Assembly (NCBI RefSeq): GCF_008807415.1
Contig: NZ_CP043626.1
Location: forward strand, 1,550,001-1,614,000
DNA from: Pseudomonas denitrificans (nom. rej.)
GTDB taxonomy: Bacteria > Pseudomonadota > Gammaproteobacteria > Pseudomonadales > Pseudomonadaceae
Direction of reading: 5' to 3'
Length of the DNA stretch: 64,000 nt
In this document: positions 48,921 through 58,076 of the stretch, piece after piece
Layout: every line of letters starts with the position of its first letter
How positions within the stretch are numbered: position 1 is the stretch's first letter
Notes under the pieces: model-generated
What the model was told of the DNA's origin: nothing
Seen by the model: the letters and a program-made list of their open reading frames with translations, nothing else
Database searches by the model: none
Translations under genes and position numbers: made by a program

Positions 48921-49793
48921 TCACTTGGCCGGAGTGAGCTGCAGCACGCGGTCGCGGCCACCTTCGGCGAGCAGGTAGCCGCCCTTGCCGTCGGGCACGA
49001 TGGACTGCGGTGCCTTGAGGAATGACAGGATGGTGCGCGGTTCACCCTTGCCGTCCCACAGCAGCAGGCGCGCGCGGTGGGTGGAGTCTTCGCTGATCCA
49101 CAGGCCGCGCTGGTCGCACATCAGGAAGGTGGGCTGGTTCAGGCCGGAGAGCAGGACCGGGTCCTTGCCGTCGTCGCTGAACTGGTGCACCACGCCTTTC
49201 TTCTTTTCGGTGTAGAGCAGCTTGCCGTCGGTGCAGCGGGTGACGGATTCGGTTTCCTGCAGTTTGTCGCGCAGCACGGTCAGTTCGCCGTCGCTCCAGC
49301 GGTAGCGCAGCAGCCGACCATTCTCGCCACGATCCTCGATGGCATAGAGGTTTTCACCGTCGTCCCACAGGCCCTGGACGGACTGGCCCATGAACAGGTC
49401 GGTGACCTTGCCATCCCTGAGCAACTGCACCGGTTTGCCGTCGGATTCCTGGCTGAACACCCAGCCGCCCTGGGCGGCGATCATGCCGTCAGGCTTGGAC
49501 AGCCCGTCGACCATGACCCGGCGCTCGCCGTCGGCGGCGATACGCAGGATGTTGCCCTTGTCCTTCTTCAACTCCTGGCTGACCAGCAGGCCGCCATCGG
49601 GCAGCGGTACCAGCGACGCGGCTTTCTGCACGTTCTTGTGCAGCACCTCCACGGACCAGCCATCGGTGGCCTGCACCGGATAGAAGCCTTGCCAGGCGAA
49701 GAAGCCAAGGGCGGCCACGACAATGGCGCCGGTGCCGATCAGGGCAAAGCGAATCAGCGAGCGGCGGGGCGAACGCACGGAAGTCTGGGACAT
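48921..49793 (-). CDS. Membrane-anchored SMP-30/gluconolactonase-like beta-propeller protein
   Basis: 290 aa. One N-terminal membrane anchor (FALIGTGAIVVAALGFFAW) followed by a periplasmic propeller with repeated short blades such as GGLLVSQELKKDKGNILRIAADG, ENLYAIEDRGENGRLLRYRW and KGGYLLAEGGRDRVLQL. This resembles SMP-30/NHL-type sugar-lactone hydrolase folds, but no catalytic metal ligands could be assigned with confidence. Start at 49793 (MSQTSV) chosen for the anchor; a longer frame exists. Function unknown. Confidence 0.7.
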   Translation of the reverse strand: MSQTSVRSPRRSLIRFALIGTGAIVVAALGFFAWQGFYPVQATDGWSVEVLHKNVQKAASLVPLPDGGLLVSQELKKDKGNILRIAADGERRVMVDGLSKPDGMIAAQGGWVFSQESDGKPVQLLRDGKVTDLFMGQSVQGLWDDGENLYAIEDRGENGRLLRYRWSDGELTVLRDKLQETESVTRCTDGKLLYTEKKKGVVHQFSDDGKDPVLLSGLNQPTFLMCDQRGLWISEDSTHRARLLLWDGKGEPRTILSFLKAPQSIVPDGKGGYLLAEGGRDRVLQLTPAK

Positions 49794-50116
49794 GTATCGG
49801 CTGCCAAAACTGAAGGTGGGCAACACTGGTGCGATCCATTTGGATTTATGCCTTCCTGGCATCCAGCGCGCAGCCGGGCATGGTAACCAGACAGTTCATC
49901 GGTGAGCTAGGGTGAAACAGCGTGATAGACATCACGCGGGCAGGGCGGGTACGCCGGGGCAATCGTCGTATATCCGACCATATTGGGACGAATGTGCCGC
50001 GAATTGGCAGACATTGCCTAGGAAATTTGCGGTGTTTTGTCGCGTATGTGCTGATTTGCCGGCCATGCGGGAGAACTGGGAAGACGGCTTGATGGCCAAT
50101 GGCCTACAATTCCTGC
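49794..50116. other. Intergenic stretch upstream of the sRNA candidate
   Basis: About 320 bp without a convincing gene. It contains the GTGATAGACATCAC dyad at 49921-49934, of unknown role, and ends in the -10-like TACAAT at 50105-50110. Confidence 0.5.
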
Positions 50117-50183
50117 GTCCTTTGCTGAGGACAATCCAGACGGCTGTTGCGGACAGGAAGTCCGCAACAGCCGTTTTCTTTTG
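50117..50183 (+). ncRNA. Candidate small RNA ending in a strong terminator
   Basis: A CTACAAT element (TACAAT 50105-50110, without a clear -35, RpoS-like) lies just before a 67-nt stretch that ends in a perfect 15-bp terminator stem and a T tract, although both flanking genes are on the other strand. GGA motifs occur twice in single-stranded-looking positions, including the terminator loop context ACAGGAAGU, which resembles RsmA/CsrA sites. Identity with a known RNA is not established. Confidence 0.5.
50140..50183 (+). terminator. Strong Rho-independent terminator
   Basis: Stem of 15 bp, ACGGCTGTTGCGGAC and its complement, around the loop AGGAA, followed by TTTCTTTT on the + strand. On the - strand no T tract follows, so it does not serve the EAL gene. 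Confidence 0.9.
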
Positions 50184-50188
50184 TGTGC

Positions 50189-51430
50189 TTATTGCTCGGC
50201 CAGACGAATCACGGAGTCCGCTTTGGCCGACAGGACCTCGGGTTTCTGCAGGCGCGTCGGGACGCCCCGCAGCACTGGACCCAGCTCGCTGGTGCTGACG
50301 GGCTTGCCGAACAAATGCCCTTGCGCCGATTCGCACTCCAGGCTTTGCAGTTGACGATGCTGGCTGGCGTTCTCGACACCCTCGGCCACCACCATAAGAC
50401 CCAGTTCGCGGCCAAGGGCCAGCGCATTGCGAAGGACGATGTGGCGGCGCGGATCGCCGTTGTTGAGGTCGGCAAGGAAGGTTCGGTCCAGCTTCAGTTC
50501 GGTGAACGGCAGTTCGACCAGGCGCTGCAGCGTCGAGTGGCCGGAGCCGAAATCATCGATCGCCAGACCGCAACCGAGCAGGCGCAGGCGCAGTACGTTT
50601 TCCAGGCTTAGCGGCGGCGCATGCAGCGGCGAAGTCTCGGTCAGTTCGAAGGTGACATTTTTCGGGTCCATCTCCAGTCGACGGAATACACGTTCGACAG
50701 CGGAGGCGAAGTCCGTCTGCGCCAACTGCTCGGATTCCAGATTGAAGGAAAGCTCCAGGTCGGCGCGATTGTGCGCCCGCAGTGCCTCGATGGCCTGACG
50801 CATCAGTTCGAACAACCCTTTGTCGAGCTGCCCATTGCGACGCAGGACCGGCAGGAATTCGCCGGGCGCCAGCAGTTGCCCGTCTTCGCGCTGCCAGCGG
50901 GCCAGTACTTCGAAGCCGTAGATCTGTGCCGTGGCAACTGTCACCTTCGGCTGCAGGAAGGCGCGCAAGGCGCCGCTGCCCAGCACCTCGGCGGGCGTCC
51001 CTTCTTTGCTCTGCTCCCCCTGCTGAGAGAGTGCGGAACGCGCTTCCTGTGGCTGGAAGTCCGCCAGCAGTGCGCGCAGGCGCTCCAGCGTGGCGGCTTC
51101 GTTGCCGAGCCAATAGACCTTCAGACCCTGCACCTGCAGAAGATGGGCGAGGGCGGTCCAGGTACCCGGCGCCAGTTCGCCGCTGACCACAACGCCTTGA
51201 GCCAGCCCTTCTCGGGCCACAGTCTGGAGAAACTCCAGACGCGCCACCGGCTCGCTGCGCACATCGCAGATCAACAGGTGTACGCCACCCAGGCTGCGCA
51301 GGCGGTCCAGCGCGAAGGCGTTGCTGGATACCTCCGACAGGAAGCTGTAGCCGAGATGGTGCAGCGCGGTGACGGCGGTCGAGCGGTGCAGCCCGGAGGC
51401 CTGGAGTACCAGCGCGGAAAGGGGAGGCAT
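50189..51430 (-). CDS. EAL-domain cyclic-di-GMP phosphodiesterase with degenerate receiver-like N terminus
   Basis: 413 aa. The N-terminal 125 residues look like a receiver fold (VHLLICDVRSEP with Asp56) with weak conservation, then a linker and an EAL domain (about 150-400). EAL signature residues: Glu174 (EVLARW), Asn230, Glu262 (FELTETS), Asp292-Asp293 (IDDFGSGHST), Lys313 (LKLDRTF) and Glu350 (AEGVEN), so catalysis looks possible. The layout is like RocR. No kinase gene adjoins. It could influence biofilm and adhesin display, including the TPS adhesin region, but that link is inference. Confidence 0.87.
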   Translation of the reverse strand: MPPLSALVLQASGLHRSTAVTALHHLGYSFLSEVSSNAFALDRLRSLGGVHLLICDVRSEPVARLEFLQTVAREGLAQGVVVSGELAPGTWTALAHLLQVQGLKVYWLGNEAATLERLRALLADFQPQEARSALSQQGEQSKEGTPAEVLGSGALRAFLQPKVTVATAQIYGFEVLARWQREDGQLLAPGEFLPVLRRNGQLDKGLFELMRQAIEALRAHNRADLELSFNLESEQLAQTDFASAVERVFRRLEMDPKNVTFELTETSPLHAPPLSLENVLRLRLLGCGLAIDDFGSGHSTLQRLVELPFTELKLDRTFLADLNNGDPRRHIVLRNALALGRELGLMVVAEGVENASQHRQLQSLECESAQGHLFGKPVSTSELGPVLRGVPTRLQKPEVLSAKADSVIRLAEQ

Positions 51431-51797
51431 GGAGTTTTACTCACGGAAGATTGGCTTGGCACATTTTCGAAAACGACGCCCGCCATGTGAGGCAGGGGAT
51501 TCCAGTTCTTCTGTCAGTTAAATCCGACTCTGTGGGCTCGACCTGACTTCGGGTAGATGTATCCCTTCCGAAAGGAGACTGATGGTCGATCCCTTGAGGA
51601 GTTTTCATGCAGTAAATTTCTGCTCCAATCCCCATCGGTTGGCTCGCTCAGCTCTGGCATGCGCCTGCCACGCGGCACTCCGGTGAAACCCGCGGTCGAC
51701 CCTCGCGGTCCCACATGTTAGGGTCCTTGGGCTCCCTTTCACGTCCGCAACGGCTACCCACGGCCTGCGGCACGCCCTGAACATGGAGAAATGGCTC
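51431..51797. other. Divergent promoter region between EAL gene and trehalose operon
   Basis: About 365 bp with no supported gene. It must hold the otsB-GH15-otsA promoter; no clear sigma-70 or AlgU consensus was found by eye. Short open frames here lack RBS and coding character. Confidence 0.5.
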
Positions 51798-52610
51798 ATG
51801 TCACGTCCCGTACCAAGGGGACCTGTCGACACCGCCATGGTCCCGCATAGCGAGGCCTCAGCCACTGCGCTGCTGAACCTCTGGCTCAGCCGACCTCAGC
51901 AGACCGCACTGTTTCTGGATGTCGACGGAACCCTTCTGGACATCGCCGAATCTCCCGGCGCGGTCGTCGTACCGCCCGGGCTGCTCGATGCCCTCACGCA
52001 CCTGCACCGCCGACTCGACGGTGCCCTGGCCCTGATCAGCGGCCGCCCGGTCGAAGAACTCGACCGGCTCCTGCAACCCTTGCGCCTCGCCGCCAGCGGC
52101 GGCCACGGCGCGCACTGGCGCGAAAGTGGCGACCGCCCCTTGCGCCGCACCAGCAAAGACCTGCCTGCCTGCGTGCGAGTGCAGTTGAACGCCCTGGCGA
52201 ACCGGCATGTCGGTATCCAGGCCGAGGACAAGGGCAGCAGCTACGCGCTGCACTACCGCTCCGCACCTTCGCTCGCCGCAGCACTGCATGTCGAGTTGCA
52301 GGCTTTGCTGCGCGCGCCGGAGGGCGCAGGGCTGCGCTTGCTCAACGGCAAGCAGGTCTACGAAGTCGTCCCCGAAGGCGTCGACAAGGCCCAGGCGATC
52401 CAGCGGCTGCTGGGTATGCCTGGCTTCGCCGGACGGCTGCCGCTGTATATCGGCGACGACGTCACCGACGAACCCGCCATCGCGTTGATGCCGGCGCTGG
52501 GCGGCCTCGGCCTTTCGGTCGGGCGTGCCTTGCCCGGTGCCAGCGCGGTGTTCAGCGACGCGGCGGATGTCCGCGCCGCTCTGATGCAAGCAGGAGGAAT
52601 CAACCGATGA
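51798..52610 (+). CDS. otsB: Trehalose-6-phosphate phosphatase
   Basis: 270-aa HAD-superfamily phosphatase that dephosphorylates trehalose-6-phosphate, the second step of trehalose synthesis. HAD motif I is LFLDVDGTLLDIAESP, motif II LALISGRPVEEL and motif IV YIGDDVTDEPAI; the TPP-specific AASGGHGAHWRESG is present. The start at 51798 has GGAGA eight bases upstream; an ATG 15 bp earlier lacks a site. Its stop overlaps the next ATG (ATGA), so the operon is translationally coupled. It likely serves osmotic or desiccation stress. Confidence 0.93.
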   Translation: MSRPVPRGPVDTAMVPHSEASATALLNLWLSRPQQTALFLDVDGTLLDIAESPGAVVVPPGLLDALTHLHRRLDGALALISGRPVEELDRLLQPLRLAASGGHGAHWRESGDRPLRRTSKDLPACVRVQLNALANRHVGIQAEDKGSSYALHYRSAPSLAAALHVELQALLRAPEGAGLRLLNGKQVYEVVPEGVDKAQAIQRLLGMPGFAGRLPLYIGDDVTDEPAIALMPALGGLGLSVGRALPGASAVFSDAADVRAALMQAGGINR

Positions 52611-54405
52611 CGAACCGGCACGAAGGTGCTCTGGAACTGGGCCTGATCGGCAACTGCCGGGTGGCCGCGCTGGTCAATCCGCAGGCACGGCTGGTCTGGT
52701 GGTGCTACCCGAACTTCGATAGCGATCCGGCTTTTTCCCGGCTACTGGCCGGCGATGATGAGAAAGGCTTTGCCGATGTGGTGCTGGAGAACCAGGCCAG
52801 CAGCACGTCCGACTACCAACGCAACACGGCGATCATCACCACCGTGCTGCGGGACGACAACGGCGGCGCGGTGCGCATCACCGATTTCGCTCCGCGTTTC
52901 CTGCAGCACGGCCATGTCTACCGCCCTGCGCAGCTGTGCCGGTTGATCGAGCCCATCGAGGGCGTACCGAAGATCACCCTGCGTGTGCGTCCGACCCACG
53001 GCTATGGCAAGCCGAGCCAGGGCGCCACCGGCTCCAGCCATATCCGCTACCTGGAAGGTGATGAGCCGCTGCGCCTGACCACCGACGCGCCGCTGGCCTA
53101 TATCCAGCACGAAACGCCATTCGCCCTGCGCCATCCCGTGAGCCTGGTGATCGGTCTCGATGAACCGCTCGACAACGCTCCCGGCGAAGTGGTCCGCGAC
53201 TATCTCAAACGCACCCAGAACCACTGGCACGACTGGGTGCGCGGGCTGGCCATCTGCTTCGAATGGCAGCCGGTGGTGATCCGCTCGGCGATCACCCTGA
53301 AACTGTGCAATTTCGAGGACACCGGGGCGATCATCGCCGCTGCCACCACCTCCGTGCCGGAGGCGCCCGACTCGCAGCGCAACTGGGACTACCGCTATTG
53401 CTGGCTGCGCGATGCCTACTTCGTGATCCTCGCCCTCAACCGCCTGGGCGCCACGCGGACCATGGAGGGCTACATCGACTTCATCACCACCGTGGCCAGC
53501 GGTGATGCCGAGCTCAAGCCGCTGTACGGCATCATCCCCAATCAGGACCTCACCGAACGCATCGAGCCGGACCTCGCCGGCTTCCTCAATCACGCGCCGG
53601 TGCGGGTCGGCAACCAGGCGGTGGAGCAGAACCAGCATGACGTGTTCGGCTCGGTGGCGCTGGCGGTGCTGCAGAGTTTTGTCGACGAGCGCCTGCCCAA
53701 TCCCAGCAGCGAGGGCATGCTGCAACTGTTGGAGAACCTGGCCGCCAAGGCCGTGCACGCGGCGTTCGAACCCGACGCCGGCATCTGGGAATACCGCGGC
53801 CGGCAACGCATCCATACCCATTCCGCGCTGCTCTGCTGGGTCGCTTGCGACCGCGTCGGGCGCATCGCCAAACGCCTGGGCCGCAGCGAGGAAGCCGGCG
53901 GCTGGATGAACAAGGCGGCCAATCTGCGCGCACGCATCCTCGCCGAGGCCTGGAGCGAGAAGAAGCAATGTTTCACTGGCGCTTTCGGCCATGACGACCT
54001 CGATGCCAGCGTGCTGCTGATGAACGAGCTGGGCATCATCGAGGCCGATGACCCGCGGTTCATCGCCACGGTCGAGTGCATCGGTCGTGAGCTCAACGTC
54101 AACGGGCAGATGCTGCGCTATGCCGCGGCGGATGATTTCGGCGTGCCGGAAACCGCCTTCCTGGTGGTGAAGTTCTGGTACCTCGACGCGCTGGCGGCTA
54201 TCGGTCGCGTCGATGAAGCGCGCGAGTTGTTCGAGCAACTGATCGCCTCGCGCAATCGTTACGGACTGCTTTCCGAGGACCTGCACCCGGACACCGGCGA
54301 ACTCTGGGGGAACATTCCACAGACTACTCCATGGCCGGGCTGATCAATTCCGCCATGCGTCTTTCCATTGGCTGGGAGGAAGGTCTATGCCGCGCCTCGT
54401 GGTGA
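52607..54405 (+). CDS. Glycoside hydrolase family 15 protein (trehalase/glucoamylase-like, frameshifted)
   Basis: Corrected length 599 aa. Begins ELGLIGNCRVAALVNPQARLVW, the N-terminal domain of bacterial GH15, then the (alpha/alpha)6 part: WDYRYCWLRDAYFVILALNRLG, HDVFGSVALAVLQSF, DAGIWEYRGRQRIHTHSALLCW (the general acid Glu lies in WEYRG), ending TGELWGNIPQTYSMAGLINSAM. That last segment is frameshifted as read, one base missing near 54324. The restored frame ends at TGA 54403-54405, overlapping otsA by 19 bp. Placed between otsB and otsA, it may recycle trehalose or cleave an alpha-glucan. Confidence 0.88.
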
Positions 54406-55796
54406 TATCCAACCGGGTCGCGATCCCCGACGAGAACGGCCCGGCGCCGGGCGGGCTGGCCGTGGCGGTGGACGCCGCCATGCGCAACCGCGAGGGCATC
54501 TGGTTCGGCTGGAGCGGCGAGAAAGCCGAGGAGCCCGGCCCGCCGACCATGGTCCAGCGCGACAACCTGCAGTACATCCTCACCGACCTGCATCCGCAGG
54601 ACTTCGACGAGTACTACAACGGCTTTGCCAACCGCGTGCTCTGGCCGATCCTGCATTACCGGGTGGACTTGGCCGAGTTCAACGAGGCCGAGTTCGGCGG
54701 CTACCAGCGGGTCAACGAGTTCTTCGCCGAGCGCCTGAGCCCGCTGCTGGAGGAGGACGACGTCCTCTGGGTCCACGACTACCATCTGATCCCCCTGGCT
54801 TCGGCCCTGAGGCAGCGCGGGCATGGCAACCGCATTGGCTTCTTCCTGCATATCCCGATGCCGCCGGCTGACCTCATCACCGCGCTGCCGCATCACGACG
54901 AACTGATCCGCGCGCTCACCGAGTACAACCTGATTGGTTTCCAGACCGAGAACGACGCCAGCAACTTCGCCCGCTACCTGACCCGCGTGGTCGGCGCGGC
55001 AACCCCCGATGGCCGGCGTTATCACCTGGAGGACCAGCATTTTCGCGTCGGCGTCTTCCCGGTGGGCGTGGACGCGGCCGGTTTCCGCCGGCTGGCCGAA
55101 GAGGCCTCGCAGAGCCAGGCCGCCCAGGACCTGCGCGAAAGCCTGGGTGGACGCGCGCTGATGGTGGGTGTGGACCGTCTCGACTACTCCAAGGGCATCG
55201 TCAACCGGCTGGATGGCTACGAGCGCTTCCTCGAGCGCAACCCGGACTGGCACAACCGCGTCACCTGCCTGCAGATTTCACCGGGCAGCCGCCAGGACAT
55301 CCCTGAATATGTCGACATCGATGCCGCTGTGAGCGCGCGGGTAGGGCACATCAACGGGCGCTTCGGCGCCGTGTCCTGGGTGCCGCTGCGTTATGTGGCG
55401 CGCAACCACCAGCGCGCCGACATCGCCATGGTCATGCGCCACGCGCGGATCGGCCTGGTGACGCCGCTACGGGACGGGATGAACCTGGTCGCCAAGGAAT
55501 TCGTCGCCGCCCAGGACCCGGACGATCCCGGCGTGCTGATCCTCTCCCAGTTCGCCGGCGCCGCCGCCGAGCTGGGCGGCGCGCTGATCATCAATCCTCA
55601 CGACCGCGACGCCCTGGCCGACGCCATGCAACGGGCCCTGAGCATGCCGCTCAAGGAGCGCCAGGCACGTCATCGCGACATGTATGCGGTGTTGGAGGCC
55701 AACGACATCCGCTTCTGGGGGCCCAGCTTCATCGATGCGCTGACGCGGCCGGGCAGGGCGCTGAACTGGCTGTCGAACCATTACCTCAGCCACTGA
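54387..55796 (+). CDS. otsA: Trehalose-6-phosphate synthase
   Basis: 469-aa GT20 glucosyltransferase making trehalose-6-phosphate from UDP-glucose and glucose-6-phosphate. Features: LVVISNRVA start, VLWVHDYHLIPLASALR, DRLDYSKGIVNRL, VTPLRDGMNLVAKEFVAAQ; these include the substrate-contacting HDYHL and RDGMNLV motifs. Length is normal. It overlaps the corrected GH15 end by 19 bp. GGAGG lies about nine bases before the ATG. A perfect terminator hairpin follows the stop, ending the operon. Confidence 0.95.
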   Translation: MPRLVVISNRVAIPDENGPAPGGLAVAVDAAMRNREGIWFGWSGEKAEEPGPPTMVQRDNLQYILTDLHPQDFDEYYNGFANRVLWPILHYRVDLAEFNEAEFGGYQRVNEFFAERLSPLLEEDDVLWVHDYHLIPLASALRQRGHGNRIGFFLHIPMPPADLITALPHHDELIRALTEYNLIGFQTENDASNFARYLTRVVGAATPDGRRYHLEDQHFRVGVFPVGVDAAGFRRLAEEASQSQAAQDLRESLGGRALMVGVDRLDYSKGIVNRLDGYERFLERNPDWHNRVTCLQISPGSRQDIPEYVDIDAAVSARVGHINGRFGAVSWVPLRYVARNHQRADIAMVMRHARIGLVTPLRDGMNLVAKEFVAAQDPDDPGVLILSQFAGAAAELGGALIINPHDRDALADAMQRALSMPLKERQARHRDMYAVLEANDIRFWGPSFIDALTRPGRALNWLSNHYLSH

Positions 55797-55801
55797 AACG
55801 C

Positions 55802-55825
55802 AAAACCCCGCCATGGCGGGGTTTT
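55802..55825. terminator. Bidirectional Rho-independent terminator after otsA
   Basis: AAAACCCCGCC-ATGG-CGGGGTTTT region, a 24-bp palindrome placed five bases after the otsA stop and 18 bp from the end of the convergent 55-aa gene; it can stop transcription from both sides. Confidence 0.88.
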
Positions 55826-55843
55826 CTTCATGCATTCAAACGC

Positions 55844-56011
55844 TCAGGGCGCTGGTTTCTTCCCATCGGACTTTGCCCATTGCGACTTCCGCTCGACCTT
55901 CACTGCCAGTTGGCCAACGGGGATTTCCTGGATTTCGCCACCCTGGGAGAGGAAGGCGGCAATCTTTTCATCGAGCTCCGAACGTTCGCGAATCAGCTGT
56001 GAATCAGTCAT
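55844..56011 (-). CDS. Small hypothetical protein, 55 aa
   Basis: Short gene reading MTDSQLIRERSELDEKIAAF... to ...KSDGKKPAP. It is soluble and charged, with a probable N-terminal helix (LIRERSELDEKIAAFLSQ) followed by a strand (EIQEIPVGQLAVKVE). It is convergent with otsA and ends just past the shared terminator. The reading frame, start ATG and helix-strand pattern look like a genuine Pseudomonas small protein; function unknown. GGTGACTTC precedes the ATG, a weak RBS. Confidence 0.68.
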   Translation of the reverse strand: MTDSQLIRERSELDEKIAAFLSQGGEIQEIPVGQLAVKVERKSQWAKSDGKKPAP

Positions 56012-56252
56012 GAAGTCACCTTTGCGTTGGGCGCCAAACCGGCCCGGCCAGCCTACACGTCTTTGACCTGTCGCGTCGTAATTGCTCGACCATTTGTCAA
56101 AATCACCACTGGTCGTGAAAAAAAGCTATGAATTAGCGCCAAACCTTGTATTCTGCATGGGCTGCCTGCCCAGTAACGAGTTCCGCGACTTGATGTTCTT
56201 CTACAAGATGCTCCATCTCCTCGGCACCTCTTCACTACGCATTCAGCTCATC

Positions 56253-56273
56253 GCCGGTCGGCTTTCGGCCGGC
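56253..56273 (+). promoter_or_regulatory. Hairpin in the 5' UTR of the cold-shock gene
   Basis: GCCGGTCG-GCTTT-CGGCCGGC forms an 8-bp stem (one G-U) 28 bp before the cold-shock ATG, between a long upstream leader and the RBS TTAGGAGA. It may act in temperature-dependent expression. Confidence 0.45.
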
Positions 56274-56301
56274 CTTTAGCATTCTTTTAGGAGACAACAT
56301 C

Positions 56302-56511
56302 ATGTCCGATCGTCAAAACGGCATCGTCAAGTGGTTCAACGCTGAGAAGGGCTTCGGCTTCATCACCCCGGAAAGCGGCCCGGACGTATTCGTTCACTTC
56401 CGTCAGATCGAAGGCAACGGCTACAAGTCCCTCGACGAAGGCCAGAAGGTCAGCTTCGTTGTGACTGCCGGCCAGAAAGGCCCGCAAGCTGAACAAGTTC
56501 GCGCTGTCTAA
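56302..56511 (+). CDS. Cold-shock protein (CspA family)
   Basis: 69-aa single-stranded nucleic-acid-binding OB-fold protein acting as an RNA chaperone. RNP1 is KGFGFITPE and RNP2 is DVFVHFRQI, both complete; [13 protein letters not shown] is the typical start. It has a long leader and a hairpin before the RBS, as in cspA-like genes. It is close to P. aeruginosa CapB-type proteins by recall. A terminator follows 20 bp after the stop. Confidence 0.93.
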   Translation: MSDRQNGIVKWFNAEKGFGFITPESGPDVFVHFRQIEGNGYKSLDEGQKVSFVVTAGQKGPQAEQVRAV

Positions 56512-56530
56512 TCGACATCGCTGACGAAAG

Positions 56531-56556
56531 AGCCCCGCTTCGGCGGGGCTTTTTTT
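56531..56556 (+). terminator. Rho-independent terminator of the cold-shock gene
   Basis: Stem AGCCCCGC-TTCG-GCGGGGCT followed by seven T. Confidence 0.92.
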
Positions 56557-56606
56557 GCCTGCGATTTGTCCCGCTGACTCTTGATGACGCTTTCGGGGGC
56601 ACAAAC

Positions 56607-56639
56607 AAAAACGCCCGGTGCAATGCACCGGGCGTTTTT
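56607..56639. terminator. Bidirectional terminator between cold-shock and MFS genes
   Basis: CGCCCGGTGCA and its complement around a central A, flanked by AAAAA on the left and TTTTT on the right; suits the leftward MFS gene ending at 56665. Confidence 0.88.
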
Positions 56640-56664
56640 CGTGGCTGGGCGCTGAGCGCTCAGG

Positions 56665-57945
56665 TCATTCCTGTTGCGGGTCGAACTGCTTGTCGCGGAT
56701 CAGCAGGGCGGGGATGACGCCGCAGATGAAGTACGCCGCACCCATCACCAGGAAGCCGACGCCAATGGACATCTGCGTGGCGAGGAAGCCGATCACCGCC
56801 GGGGCGATGGCTGCGCCGATGCGGCCGATGTTGTACGCACCGCCGACTGCCGTGCCACGGAAAGCGGCGGCGAAGCTTTCGGTCATGTAGGTCGCGTTCA
56901 CGCCGTACGGGATGCCATAGAGGAAGCCGAACACCACCAGCATCCAGAGAATGTTCTCGGGGCTGTGGAACAGCACGATCACCGGCAGGAACACGGCGGT
57001 GCCCAGGGCGCCGAAGGAGAACACGGTGCGGCGGCCGAACCAGTCGGCGGCGACGCCGGCCAGTACCTTGCCGAGGATCATCGCGGCGTAGGTGCCCACC
57101 AGGTACGAGGTCATGGCCTTGAAATTCATGCCCATCTCGGTTTCCAGGTACGACGGCATCCAGTTGTTCACGCCGTAGTAGCCGAACTGCAGGAAACCGG
57201 CGGTCAGTGCCCAGAACAGGAACATGCGGCTGGCCTTTGGGTCGGCGAAGATCTGCTTGAAGGCATTCTGCCGGGGTGCAGTGGCTGCGCGGCCGGATGA
57301 GCCTTCGGCCTTGCGCTGCTGGCGTTCTGCTTGCGCCTGGACCCAGGCGGCGGGTTCGGGGATCAGCTTGCGCATCGCCACGGCCAGCACCACCGGGATG
57401 ATGGCGATGTAGAACAGGTAGCGCCAGCCATGGTTCGGCAGAATCCAGCCGGCCAGCAGGGTGGCGACGATGTAGCCCACCGACCAGCCGGCCTGGAGGG
57501 TGCCGAGAACGGTGGTGCGGTATTTGGTCGGCACGTATTCGGCCATCAGCGTGTTGCAGGCCACGTACAGGGCGCCGAGGCCCAGCGAGGCGACGAAGCG
57601 CGCGGCGGCGAACTGCCAGTAGTTGTGGGTCAGCCCGAGCACTGCGGTGCCGACCGAGAACAGCACGATGGTCCAGACCACGGTCTTGACCCGGCCGAAG
57701 CGGTCGCAGGCCCAGCCGCCGTAGATGCCGCCGAAGGCCATGCCGGCCAGGGTGACGCTGCCCAGGCTGCCGGCCTGGAGGTTGCTCAGGCCGAACTCCG
57801 CCTTGAGGCTGGTGAGGCTGTAGGAGAGGAGCATCAGGTCTGCGCCATCGATCAGCAGGCCGATGAAGCAGAAGGCGAAGACCAGGACCCAGGTCCTGCT
57901 CTGGGTGGCGGCGCTCGCAGCCGGTGCGGAAGCAGTGTTTTCCAT
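56665..57945 (-). CDS. MFS transporter, aromatic acid/H+ symporter-like
   Basis: 426-aa permease of twelve helices. LLIDGADLMLLSYSLTSLKAEFG in helix 1 and CDRFGRVKTVVWTIVLFS in loop 2-3 are hallmarks of the AAHS group (PcaK, BenK and the dicarboxylate permease DcaK). The second half has DWFGRRTVFSFGALG. It follows the acyl-CoA dehydrogenase gene (131 bp) in the IclR-led leftward unit, so it probably imports the acid broken down by the cluster. Confidence 0.88.
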   Translation of the reverse strand: MENTASAPAASAATQSRTWVLVFAFCFIGLLIDGADLMLLSYSLTSLKAEFGLSNLQAGSLGSVTLAGMAFGGIYGGWACDRFGRVKTVVWTIVLFSVGTAVLGLTHNYWQFAAARFVASLGLGALYVACNTLMAEYVPTKYRTTVLGTLQAGWSVGYIVATLLAGWILPNHGWRYLFYIAIIPVVLAVAMRKLIPEPAAWVQAQAERQQRKAEGSSGRAATAPRQNAFKQIFADPKASRMFLFWALTAGFLQFGYYGVNNWMPSYLETEMGMNFKAMTSYLVGTYAAMILGKVLAGVAADWFGRRTVFSFGALGTAVFLPVIVLFHSPENILWMLVVFGFLYGIPYGVNATYMTESFAAAFRGTAVGGAYNIGRIGAAIAPAVIGFLATQMSIGVGFLVMGAAYFICGVIPALLIRDKQFDPQQE

Positions 57946-58076
57946 GAACGAATTACCTGTTGTAGTTGTTGGCGGGGCGGTTGGCCGACCCTCGGTAAGC
58001 GTGCGTGCGAATCCTGCCGGCAGGCGCGTGGTGCGTGGCCACGCGCTGCCGAATCGGGTGCCTCAGAACTGGTGCA

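Noticed and set aside
56082-56279. A 65-codon + frame before the cold-shock gene
   Set aside because: Lies in the long leader typical of cold-shock genes, has no RBS, and contains the leader hairpin.
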